Shown here one piece after another: positions 1 to 6,983 of a DNA stretch of 20,013 bases. Under the pieces are notes generated by a model that worked only from the letters and a program-made list of their open reading frames with translations, was not told the origin of the DNA and searched no databases. Source of the stretch: an uncultured Eubacteriales bacterium (GTDB lineage: Bacteria; Bacillota; Clostridia; Christensenellales; Aristaeellaceae); the NCBI GenBank assembly GCA_900553295.1, contig USCR01000030.1, positions 1 through 20,013 of the forward strand, in the 5' to 3' direction. Numbering within the stretch: the first letter of the stretch is position 1; each line of letters opens with the position of its first letter. The translations under genes were made by a program, and so were the position numbers.

Positions 1-185
1 TAGGGGGGAGGTCGGAATCCCCCCTGCCCCCCTGGCCGGCGGAGCCACGCTCCAAGAGAAAAGTCATCTCGCAATACCCAGAAAGTAAATTTTCTTCCCC
101 GCATGGGAAAACCATCTCTGAAGAAAAACTTTCAGACAATGCCTTCATTGCCCTACCGTCACACTGTCGCTCATCTTTTTCCCTG
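1..185. other. Gene-free left edge
   Basis: I see no gene here. The first three bases, TAG, could be the stop codon of a gene lying to the left, but too little is visible to say. A short hairpin is possible between GGGGGG at 3-8 and CCCCCC at 19-24. It has no T-run after it, so I do not call it a terminator. The rest (about 60-185) is more AT-rich than the flanking genes and looks like ordinary intergenic DNA before the uvrB promoter. Confidence 0.5.
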
Positions 186-190
186 TTCGC

Positions 191-219
191 TTTTCAGGCG
201 AATGGAACCGTGCTATAAT
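191..219 (+). promoter_or_regulatory. uvrB promoter, extended -10 type
   Basis: The -10 is a perfect TATAAT (214-219), preceded by TG at 211-212, giving the extended form TGnTATAAT. The -35 is TTTTCA (191-196), a 4 of 6 match, at the ideal 17-base spacing. Transcription would start near 226 and give a 5' leader of about 100 bases before the uvrB start. An inverted repeat (TTCGC at 186-190, GCGAA at 198-202) brackets the -35 and could be an operator. Confidence 0.75.
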
Positions 220-283
220 GTAGCAGCCTATCCCATGGCCGATGAACCATTACCCGCGCCATGCCGGACAAGCGCGCACAAAG

Positions 284-310
284 GCCGCCAGGCTTGAAAT
301 TCCTGGCGGC
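284..310 (+). promoter_or_regulatory. Stem-loop in the uvrB 5' leader
   Basis: GCCGCCAGG (284-292) and CCTGGCGGC (302-310) are perfect 9-base complements around a 9-base loop. The hairpin ends two bases before the ribosome binding site AGGGAGGT (313-320). It has no T-run, so it is not a terminator. It may protect the 5' end of the mRNA or affect ribosome access; this role is inference. Confidence 0.6.
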
Positions 311-328
311 ACAGGGAGGTGCTAACCC

Positions 329-2332
329 TTGAATCGTTTTGTACTCAAGGCCCCGTATAGCCCCAGCGGGGATCAGCCCCAAGCCATCGAGGCCCTGGCC
401 CGGGGATTTGAACAGGGCATGCAAAGTCAGGTGCTGCTGGGCGTTACCGGCTCGGGCAAAACCTTCACCATGGCTTCGGTCATTGAGCGGGTGCAGCGCC
501 CCACCCTGGTCATCGCCCATAACAAAACCCTGGCCGCCCAGCTGTGCAGCGAGTTTCGCGCCTTCTTTCCGGACAGCCGGGTGGAATATTTTGTCAGCTA
601 TTACGATTATTACCAGCCCGAGGCGTATATTGCTTCCTCCGATACCTATATCGAGAAGGACGCCTCCATCAACGATGAAATCGACCGCCTGCGCCATAGC
701 GCCACCGCCGCCCTGCGGGAGCGCCGGGACGTGATCATCGTGGCTTCGGTGAGCTGCATCTACTCCATGGGCGACCCCAGCGAGTACGAGGGGCAGATGA
801 TCTCCCTGCGCCCGGGCATGACCATGGACCGGGACGCCCTGCTGCGCAAGCTCATCGAGATTCAGTATGAGCGCAACGACCTGGACTTTGTCCGCGGCAC
901 CTTCCGCGTGCGGGGGGATACGGTGGAGATCATCCCCGCCGGGGAGTACGAGCATGCCCTGCGGGTGGAATTTTTCGGGGACGAGATCGACCGCATTTCC
1001 GAGATCGAGGTGGTCAGCGGCCATGTGCTGGCCACCCTGGAACACGCGGCGGTGTTCCCGGCCACCCATTACGCCACCGACCACAGCCATATGGAGGAAA
1101 ACATCGCCGTCATTGAGCATGACCTGAAGGAGCGGGTAGCCCAGTTCGAAAAGGAGGGCAAGCTGCTGGAGGCCCAGCGCATCGCCCAGCGCACCAATTA
1201 CGACATCGAGATGATGCGGGAAATCGGCTACTGCCAGGGCATCGAGAATTACAGCCGCTACTTTGACGGCCGCAAGCCCGGGGACGCGCCCTACTCCCTG
1301 CTGGACTATTTCCCCAAGGATTTTATCTGCTTCATTGACGAGAGCCACGTCACCGTCCCGCAGATTCGCGCCATGTACAACGGCGACCGCGCCCGGAAGG
1401 ATACCCTGGTGGAGTACGGCTTCCGCCTGCCCTCCGCCTATGACAACCGGCCGCTGCTTTTCAGCGAGTTTGAGCAGCGCATCCATCAAACCGTGTACGT
1501 CTCCGCCACCCCCGGCCCCTACGAGAGCGCCAAGGCCGAGCAGGTGGTGGAGCAGATCATCCGCCCCACGGGGCTGTTGGACCCCAAGATCATCGTGCGC
1601 AAGGCCACGGGCCAGGTGGATGACCTGGTGGGCGAGATCCGCCAGGTGACCGCCCGCAATGAGCGGGTGCTGGTCACCACGCTGACCAAGCGCATGGCCG
1701 AGAGCCTCACGGACTATCTCAAGGAAATGGAGATCCGCGTGCGTTACCTGCACAGCGACATCCAGACCATTGAGCGCATGGAGCTGATTCGAGACCTGCG
1801 CCTGGGGGAATACGATGTCTTGGTGGGCATCAACCTGCTGCGGGAGGGCCTGGACCTGCCGGAGGTGGCCCTGGTGGCCATCCTGGACGCGGACAAGGAG
1901 GGCTTTTTGCGCAGCGAGACCAGCCTGGTGCAGACCATCGGCCGGGCGGCGCGCAATGCCGACGGCCGGGTTATCATGTACGGGGACGTGATGACCGAGA
2001 GCATGATGAAGGCCATCGGCGAAACCAACCGTCGCCGCGCCCTGCAGGAGGCCTACAACCAGGCCCACGGCATCACCCCGGAAACCGTGCGCAACGCTGT
2101 GCACGAGGTGCTGGAGATCACCAAGAAGGTCTCCGAGGCCGCGCCCACTGCTCTCAACGAGGACGAGCGCGCCGCCCTCATGCGCCAGGTGGAGGAGGAA
2201 ATGCTCTCCGCCGCCAAGAACCTGGAGTTTGAGCAGGCCGCCAAGCTCCGCGACCAGCTGCTGGCCCTGCGGGGGGAGAAGGCCCCTGCCAGCGATGTGC
2301 AGCAGCGGCGCAAGCGGGGCCGCCGCCGTTGA
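329..2332 (+). CDS. uvrB: UvrABC system protein B (excinuclease subunit)
   Basis: UvrB is the damage-verifying helicase-like subunit of nucleotide excision repair. It is loaded by UvrA onto DNA and then recruits UvrC for the cuts. The 667-residue product has the normal family length. The Walker A motif GVTGSGKT is at residues 38-45. The beta-hairpin that inserts between DNA strands, rich in Tyr ([10 protein letters not shown]), starts near residue 91. The Walker B box DESH is at 337-340. The C-terminal UVR domain that contacts UvrC is at about 618-650. The start is TTG at 329, chosen because AGGGAGGT lies 8 bases upstream and the N-terminus then matches the family (start followed by the PSGDQPQAI segment). 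The C-terminus is a basic tail ([10 protein letters not shown]). No UvrA or UvrC gene is in the window. The HAD phosphatase gene follows after about 33 bases and is probably co-transcribed. Confidence 0.98.
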   Translation: MNRFVLKAPYSPSGDQPQAIEALARGFEQGMQSQVLLGVTGSGKTFTMASVIERVQRPTLVIAHNKTLAAQLCSEFRAFFPDSRVEYFVSYYDYYQPEAYIASSDTYIEKDASINDEIDRLRHSATAALRERRDVIIVASVSCIYSMGDPSEYEGQMISLRPGMTMDRDALLRKLIEIQYERNDLDFVRGTFRVRGDTVEIIPAGEYEHALRVEFFGDEIDRISEIEVVSGHVLATLEHAAVFPATHYATDHSHMEENIAVIEHDLKERVAQFEKEGKLLEAQRIAQRTNYDIEMMREIGYCQGIENYSRYFDGRKPGDAPYSLLDYFPKDFICFIDESHVTVPQIRAMYNGDRARKDTLVEYGFRLPSAYDNRPLLFSEFEQRIHQTVYVSATPGPYESAKAEQVVEQIIRPTGLLDPKIIVRKATGQVDDLVGEIRQVTARNERVLVTTLTKRMAESLTDYLKEMEIRVRYLHSDIQTIERMELIRDLRLGEYDVLVGINLLREGLDLPEVALVAILDADKEGFLRSETSLVQTIGRAARNADGRVIMYGDVMTESMMKAIGETNRRRALQEAYNQAHGITPETVRNAVHEVLEITKKVSEAAPTALNEDERAALMRQVEEEMLSAAKNLEFEQAAKLRDQLLALRGEKAPASDVQQRRKRGRRR

Positions 2333-2365
2333 AAATCCATATTGCACGAAAGGAAAGTGATTTCG

Positions 2366-3013
2366 ATGGTGCCTTACCATCTGCCCCTGGACGCCCAATA
2401 TGCTTCCATGCCCTGGGATGAAATCGACACGGTGGTTTTTGACGTGGGCAATGTGCTGGTGGCCTTTCAGCCCCAGCGCATTCTGGAGGAGGTTTTCCCC
2501 GGGGAGCCGGAGAAGCATGCTCTGCTCCTGGACAAGGTGTTTCATTCCCCCTGCTGGATCATGCTGGACCGGGGCACCCTGTCCCTGGATGAGGCCGCGG
2601 ACGCCATGGCCGGCCTGGACAAGTCCCTGCGGCCGGACATCCGCCATCTGCTGGACGCCTGGGCCGATCTCAAGCATCCCATCCCCGAGGGCGTGGAAAC
2701 CCTGCGCCTGTGCAAGGCCAAGGGCAAGCGCTGCCTGATCCTGTCCAATTACCGGGCGGAGAGCTTCCGGCAGATTGAGGAAAAGTTTGACTTTTTTCGC
2801 CTGGCCGACGGCATGGTGATTTCCTCCCGGGTGCATATGCTGAAGCCTTCGGCGGAAATCTATCACTACCTGCTGGACCATTTCCGCCTGGATGGCAACC
2901 GCACCCTGTTCATCGACGACGCTCCCGCCAATATCGAGGGCGCCCTGCGCTGCGGTATCCAGGGCCTGTGCTTCAACGCGCCGGGGAAGCTGAAGCGCTT
3001 CTTCGGATTTTGA
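2366..3013 (+). CDS. HAD-superfamily hydrolase (phosphatase), YihX-like
   Basis: This is a HAD-fold phosphatase of subfamily IA, a cytoplasmic enzyme that removes phosphate from small molecules through an aspartyl-phosphate intermediate. With the start at ATG 2366 the protein has 215 residues. Motif I is FDVGNVLV with the nucleophile Asp26. The usual second Asp of DxD is replaced by Gly-Asn, as is normal for the YihX/epoxide-hydrolase-N branch. Motif II is LSNY, motif III holds the Lys of LKPSAEIY, and motif IV is the acidic FIDDAPANIEGA. An in-frame TTG at 2342 would add eight residues. ATG 2366 is preferred because GAAAGGAAAG sits at the right distance upstream. The substrate cannot be read from sequence; sugar phosphates are typical of relatives. 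The link with uvrB is positional only. No clear terminator follows before the next promoter. Confidence 0.85.
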   Translation: MVPYHLPLDAQYASMPWDEIDTVVFDVGNVLVAFQPQRILEEVFPGEPEKHALLLDKVFHSPCWIMLDRGTLSLDEAADAMAGLDKSLRPDIRHLLDAWADLKHPIPEGVETLRLCKAKGKRCLILSNYRAESFRQIEEKFDFFRLADGMVISSRVHMLKPSAEIYHYLLDHFRLDGNRTLFIDDAPANIEGALRCGIQGLCFNAPGKLKRFFGF

Positions 3014-3049
3014 TCTGGAAACAGGTTTTGCATTTCCCATGTATTTCCC

Positions 3050-3078
3050 TTGACGGGAGAGCAAAACCGTGCTATTAT
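3050..3078 (+). promoter_or_regulatory. Promoter of the T-box/aspS-gatC operon
   Basis: TTGACG (3050-3055, 5 of 6) and TATTAT (3073-3078, 5 of 6) are separated by exactly 17 bases. TG at 3070-3071 makes it an extended -10. Transcription should start near 3085, just before the first helix of the T-box leader. The segment AACCGTGCTAT is shared with the uvrB promoter (206-216 and 3065-3075). Confidence 0.85.
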
Positions 3079-3084
3079 GCAAAG

Positions 3085-3406
3085 CAATTTCACAGGGGCG
3101 TCCATCGCCCCATGAAAGGCCGTGAAGAGCAGCAGTACCCGGGGAATCCGCCCTTTTCAGAGAGCCGCGTCAAGGTGCAAGTGCGGCAGGGAAGGCCCGG
3201 CGAAGGAACGGCTCGGAGCCTCCGCCCCAACGGCGCAAGCCCAGTAGGCGCGGACGGGAGAAGCCCGTGACAGCTTCAGGCAATCAGCTGTATTTGGCTC
3301 GTTGCCAGTGAGGGGATGCGGCCGCGAGGCTTTGCATCCAATGAGGGTGGTACCGCGTAAGACGCCGTCTTTCGTCCCGAAGGCAGGGACGAAGGGCGGC
3401 TTTTTT
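3085..3406 (+). promoter_or_regulatory. T-box riboswitch leader, candidate Glu/Asn two-codon specifier
   Basis: This leader senses uncharged tRNA and allows read-through into the downstream operon. The T-box sequence AGGGTGGTACCGCG is at 3344-3357, with UGGU (3348-3351) as the bulge that binds the tRNA acceptor end. The terminator follows at 3364-3406. Stem III is ACGGG (3254-3258) with CCCGT (3264-3268). In stem I, the helix CCGGG (3139-3143)/CCCGG (3196-3200) lies above the specifier loop and GAGC (3127-3130)/GCTC (3211-3214) lies below it. The loop has the loop-E pieces AGTA (3134-3137) and GAA (3202-3204). The last bases of its 3' side are GAAC then G (3206-3210). AAC followed by a purine next to the lower helix is where a specifier belongs, so Asn is the first reading. 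The overlapping GAA (3206-3208) would read Glu. The T-box class is certain from sequence; the specifier call is a hand-folded inference. Confidence 0.93.
3364..3406 (+). terminator. Regulated terminator of the T-box leader
   Basis: A 15-pair stem (3364-3378 with 3386-3400, including G-U pairs) closes a 7-base loop and is followed by six T (3401-3406). It competes with the antiterminator formed with the T-box sequence at 3344-3357. When uncharged cognate tRNA is bound the antiterminator wins and the operon is transcribed. Confidence 0.93.
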
Positions 3407-3438
3407 CGTAGGCCCGGTGAAAGAAGGGAGCGGTTTTC

Positions 3439-5514
3439 ATGCGGCGGACTCATTATTGCGGCGCGCTGCGCCGGGAACACATGGGACAGGCGGCGGTGTG
3501 CTGCGGCTGGGTGCAGACCCGGCGGGACATGGGCGGCGTGATTTTTCTGGACGTGAAGGACCGGGAGGGCGTGCTCCAGGTGGTGTGCGACGGGCGGCGC
3601 TTGCCCCCGGAGGACTTCCACCGGGCGGAAACATTGCGCATGCAGTCCGTGGTGCAGGTGGAGGGGCTCATCGCCCACCGGGATGAGGAGACCTACAACC
3701 CCCGCCTGGCCACCGGCGAGGTGGAGCTGCGGGCGGAGCGCCTCACCGTGCTCTCCGAGGCCCAGCCCCTGCCCTTCTCCCTGGATGAGGACGCCCATGT
3801 GCGGGAGGAGCTGCGGCTGAAATACCGCTACCTGGACCTGCGCCGGCCCGCCCTGCAGCGGGCGCTGCGCTTCCGCCACCGGGTGCAGTCCGCCGCGGAG
3901 CGCTTCCTGGACGGGGAGGGCTTCTGCCAGGTGGAAACCCCCATGCTGTGCAAGTCCACCCCCGAGGGCGCCCGGGATTACCTGGTGCCCAGCCGGGTGC
4001 ATCCGGGCACCTTCTATGCCCTGCCCCAGAGCCCGCAGATCTTCAAGCAGCTGCTCATGGTGGGGGGCATGGACAAATACTACCAGGTGGCCCGCTGCTT
4101 CCGGGACGAGGACCTGCGGGCGGACCGGCAGCCGGAGTTCACCCAGGTGGATATGGAAATGTCCTTTGTGGACCAGGAGGATGTGCTCACCCACCTGGAA
4201 AAGCTGTTCCACGCGGTGTTTGCCGAAGTCATGGGCCGGGAGCTGGACTATGTTTTCCCCCGCCTGACCTGGCAGGAGAGCATGGACCGCTACGGCTGCG
4301 ACAAGCCCGACCTGCGCTTCGGCATGGAGATTGCCGATGTGACGGACATTGCCGCGGAGTGCGGCTTTTCCGTGTTCCGGGCCGTGGCGGAGCGGGGAGG
4401 CATGGTCCGGGCGCTGAACTGCAAGGGCTGCGGGGAGAAGTTCACCCGCTCTACCATCGAAACCCTCACCGACCACGCCCTGGGCTACGGTGCCAAGGGC
4501 ATGGCCTGGATTCTCATTCACGACAACGGGGAGATCAACTCCATCCTGCAAAAGTACTTCACCCCGCCCCAGTGGCAGGCGCTGCTGGAGCGCCTGGGGG
4601 CGGAGAACGGGGACTTCATCCTCTTCTGCGCGGACAGCTTCGCCACCGTGTGCCGCACCCTGTGCGGGCTGCGGCTGGAGGTGGGGGATATGCTGGGCCT
4701 GCGTCCCAAGGATGATTTCCGCTTCTGCTTCGTTACGGACTTCCCCCAGTTCGAGTGGTCGGAGGAGGAAGGCCGCTACCTGGCCATGCATCACCCCTTC
4801 ACCATGCCCTATGAGGAGGACCTGCCCTACCTGCTCACTGACCCCGGCCGGGTGCGCTCCCAGAGCTACGACGTGGTGCTCAACGGGGTGGAGCTGGGCA
4901 GCGGGTCCATCCGTATCCACCGCAGCGACGTACAGGCGCTGATGTTCAAGGCCCTGGGCTTCTCGGAGGAGGACGCCCGGGAACGCTTCGGCTTCCTCAT
5001 CGACGCCTTCCGCTACGGCACGCCGCCCCACGGGGGCTTCGCCTTCGGGCTGGACCGGCTGGTGATGCTGCTCCTGGGCGCGGATTCCCTGCGGGACGTC
5101 ATCGCCTTCCCCAAGGTGAAGGACGCCTCCTGCCCCATGACCGGCGCCCCGGACTTTGTGGACCCCGCCCAGCTGGAGGTGCTCAAGCTGGGGGTGGCCG
5201 CGGGCACGGAGGAGAAGAAGCGGGAGAAGCGCCGCCCCACCATGGCCGTGCGCCAGGTGGCGGAGCTGGCCAAGCTGGCCCTTTCCCCCGAGGAAGAGGA
5301 GCGCATGGGCCGGGAGCTGGAGGCGGTGCTGGACTTCGCCCAGGCCCTCAGCAGCCTGGACACCCAGGACGTGCCCATGACCGCCCACGTGATCCCCATA
5401 GAAAACGTGTTCCGGGAGGACGTCCCCGCGCCGTCCATGGACCGGGAAGCGCTGCTGGCCTGCGCTCCCGCCCGCACCCGGGAATGCGTGGCCGTGCCCC
5501 AAACGTTCGAGTAA
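3439..5514 (+). CDS. aspS-gatC: AspRS-GatC fusion: aspartyl-tRNA synthetase joined to amidotransferase subunit C
   Basis: The 691-residue product joins two proteins in one frame. Residues 1 to about 590 are a bacterial-type aspartyl-tRNA synthetase. It has an N-terminal OB anticodon-binding domain (GWVQTRRDMGG at 23-33), class II motif 2 (FRDED...RQPEF, 221-234), a GAD insertion domain in the middle, and motif 3 (GFAFGLDR, 533-540). After a charged linker (about 590-601, rich in Glu, Lys and Arg) comes a complete GatC of 90 residues (602-691), with the family's AELAKLALS start and ending in CVAVPQTFE. GatC holds GatA and GatB together. The Met at 602 (5242) has no well-placed ribosome binding site, so I read this as a true fusion. 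The start ATG 3439 follows GAAGGGAG by 8 bases. The synthetase is probably non-discriminating, charging tRNA(Asp) and tRNA(Asn); this is inferred from the gat partners. Residue 31 is Met where His or Leu affects tRNA choice in relatives. Confidence 0.95.
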   Translation: MRRTHYCGALRREHMGQAAVCCGWVQTRRDMGGVIFLDVKDREGVLQVVCDGRRLPPEDFHRAETLRMQSVVQVEGLIAHRDEETYNPRLATGEVELRAERLTVLSEAQPLPFSLDEDAHVREELRLKYRYLDLRRPALQRALRFRHRVQSAAERFLDGEGFCQVETPMLCKSTPEGARDYLVPSRVHPGTFYALPQSPQIFKQLLMVGGMDKYYQVARCFRDEDLRADRQPEFTQVDMEMSFVDQEDVLTHLEKLFHAVFAEVMGRELDYVFPRLTWQESMDRYGCDKPDLRFGMEIADVTDIAAECGFSVFRAVAERGGMVRALNCKGCGEKFTRSTIETLTDHALGYGAKGMAWILIHDNGEINSILQKYFTPPQWQALLERLGAENGDFILFCADSFATVCRTLCGLRLEVGDMLGLRPKDDFRFCFVTDFPQFEWSEEEGRYLAMHHPFTMPYEEDLPYLLTDPGRVRSQSYDVVLNGVELGSGSIRIHRSDVQALMFKALGFSEEDARERFGFLIDAFRYGTPPHGGFAFGLDRLVMLLLGADSLRDVIAFPKVKDASCPMTGAPDFVDPAQLEVLKLGVAAGTEEKKREKRRPTMAVRQVAELAKLALSPEEEERMGRELEAVLDFAQALSSLDTQDVPMTAHVIPIENVFREDVPAPSMDREALLACAPARTRECVAVPQTFE

Positions 5515-5527
5515 GGAGGGTTGCCCC

Positions 5528-6982
5528 ATGGAAAAGCTGACAGAACTCACCCTGACCCAAACCCGGGAAGCCCTCGTCCGCGGGCGCGTCTCCGCCCGGG
5601 AATTGACCCAGGCATGGCTGGCTGCCATGGAAGCAAAGGAAGGGGACATCGGCGCCTTTATCACCCGCTGCCCCGACCGCGCCCTGGCGGAGGCGGAGGC
5701 CGTCGATGACGCCCGCGTCCGCGGGGAGGAGCTGCCGCCCCTGGCGGGCATCCCCATGGCGGTGAAGGACAACATCTGCGTGCAGGGCCTGCCCACCACC
5801 TGCGCCTCCAAAATGCTGGAGGATTTCACCCCCCCCTACGACGCCACCGCCTATGAAAAGCTGCGCTGGTGCCCCCTGCTGGGCAAGACCAACCTGGACG
5901 AGTTCGCCATGGGCTCCACCACGGAGAACTCCGCCTTCCATGTGACCCGCAATCCCCGGGATACCAGCCGGGTGCCCGGGGGTTCCTCCGGGGGAAGCGC
6001 CGCCTGCGTGGCGGCGGGGGAAGCGCCCTTCGCCCTGGGCAGCGACACCGGCGGGTCCATCCGCCAGCCCGCGGCCTTCTGCGGGGTGGTGGGCATGAAG
6101 CCCACCTACGGCTCCGTGAGCCGCTACGGCCTGGTGGCCTTCGCCTCCTCCCTGGACCAGATCGGCCCCATGACCCGCACCGTGGCGGACAACGCCCTGG
6201 TGCTGGACGCCCTGGCGGGCTATGACCGGCGGGACTCCACCTCGGTGAAGCGGGGCTACATCCCCATGGGCCGGGAGCTGAACGCCGGGGTCAAGGGCCT
6301 GCGCATCGGCCTGCCCAAGGAATTCTTTGGCAAGGGCCTGGCCCCCGCGGTGAAAAAGCAGGTGCTGCGCGCCGCCAAGCTCCTGGAAAAGGAAGGCGCC
6401 ACGGTGACGGAGGTGAGCATTCCCTCCCTGGATTACGCCCTGCCGGCCTATTACGTGATCTCCAGCGCGGAGGCTTCCTCCAACCTGGCCCGTTTTGACG
6501 GCGTGCGCTACGGCCACCGCGCCGCGGAGTACCAGGATCTGGAGGAGCTGTACCTGAAAAGCCGCAGCGAGGGCTTCGGCCCGGAGGTAAAGCGGCGGAT
6601 TCTCCTGGGCACCTACACCCTGAGCGCGGGCTACTTCGACGCCTACTACAAAAAGGCCCTGCAGGTGCGCACCCTGGTGATCCGGGACATGGAGCGGGTA
6701 CTGGAGCAGTGCGACGCGCTGCTGGGCCCCGTGGCCCCCACCACCGCCTACAAGCTGGGGGAAAAGACCGCGTCTCCCCTGGAGATGTACCTGGGGGACA
6801 TCTACACCGTGCCGGTGAACATCGCGGGCATCCCGGCCCTGTCCCTGCCCTGCGGCACGGACGAAGCGGGCCTCCCTGTGGGGGCGCAGCTCATGGGCAA
6901 GGTGTTTTCCGAGCCCCTGCTCTACCGCATCGGCGCCGTGCTGGAGCGCGCCGCGGGCTATGTGAAAAAGGAGGCGGAGTGA
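5528..6982 (+). CDS. gatA: Asp-tRNA(Asn)/Glu-tRNA(Gln) amidotransferase subunit A
   Basis: GatA is the glutaminase subunit of GatCAB. It releases ammonia from glutamine, which is channelled to GatB to convert Asp-tRNA(Asn) or Glu-tRNA(Gln) into the amide form. The 484-residue protein has normal length and carries the amidase signature. The expected Ser-cisSer-Lys triad is Lys80 (in MAVKDN), Ser153 (first Ser of GGSSGGS) and Ser177 (in GSDTGGS). These assignments come from alignment by eye to the family. The start ATG 5528 is preceded by AAGGAGG, which overlaps the stop codon of aspS-gatC, so the two are translationally close (13-base gap). Only one base separates its stop from gatB. The three genes form one operon under the T-box. 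Confidence 0.98.
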   Translation: MEKLTELTLTQTREALVRGRVSARELTQAWLAAMEAKEGDIGAFITRCPDRALAEAEAVDDARVRGEELPPLAGIPMAVKDNICVQGLPTTCASKMLEDFTPPYDATAYEKLRWCPLLGKTNLDEFAMGSTTENSAFHVTRNPRDTSRVPGGSSGGSAACVAAGEAPFALGSDTGGSIRQPAAFCGVVGMKPTYGSVSRYGLVAFASSLDQIGPMTRTVADNALVLDALAGYDRRDSTSVKRGYIPMGRELNAGVKGLRIGLPKEFFGKGLAPAVKKQVLRAAKLLEKEGATVTEVSIPSLDYALPAYYVISSAEASSNLARFDGVRYGHRAAEYQDLEELYLKSRSEGFGPEVKRRILLGTYTLSAGYFDAYYKKALQVRTLVIRDMERVLEQCDALLGPVAPTTAYKLGEKTASPLEMYLGDIYTVPVNIAGIPALSLPCGTDEAGLPVGAQLMGKVFSEPLLYRIGAVLERAAGYVKKEAE

Positions 6983-6983
6983 T

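Noticed and set aside
3..24. GGGGGG/CCCCCC hairpin as the terminator of an upstream gene
   Set aside because: No T-run follows on the + strand and the upstream gene is not visible.
103..297. Small open frame before uvrB
   Set aside because: It contains the uvrB promoter and part of the leader hairpin and has no ribosome binding site or recognisable product.
180..328. Standard LexA (SOS) box before uvrB
   Set aside because: No GAAC-N4-GTTC type palindrome was found in the promoter or leader, only the shorter TTCGC/GCGAA repeat.
3032..3049. Direct repeat ATTTCCC spaced 11 bases apart before the T-box promoter
   Set aside because: Seven-base repeats in AT-rich spacer DNA are easily due to chance, and nothing else supports a binding site.
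194..3082. Very long open frame (962 codons) on the - strand opposite uvrB and the HAD gene
   Set aside because: It lies antisense to two clear genes, is rich in Gly, His, Leu and Gln with no family pattern, and crosses a promoter. It is a by-product of GC-rich codon use on the other strand.
3253..3255. GAC triplet as an Asp specifier for the T-box
   Set aside because: It lies next to and within the stem III hairpin (ACGGG/CCCGT), not in the stem I specifier loop.
5242..5514. A separate gatC gene starting at the internal ATG
   Set aside because: There is no stop codon before it in the AspRS frame and the nearest purine-rich stretches are too far from the ATG for a normal ribosome binding site. 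Internal initiation is not excluded but a fusion is simpler.
3157..5829. Open frame of 890 codons on the - strand opposite the T-box leader and aspS-gatC
   Set aside because: Same reason: it runs through the T-box leader and a certain gene, and its composition is that of an antisense shadow. Similar shadows lie opposite gatA, gatB, lysA and the aminotransferase.
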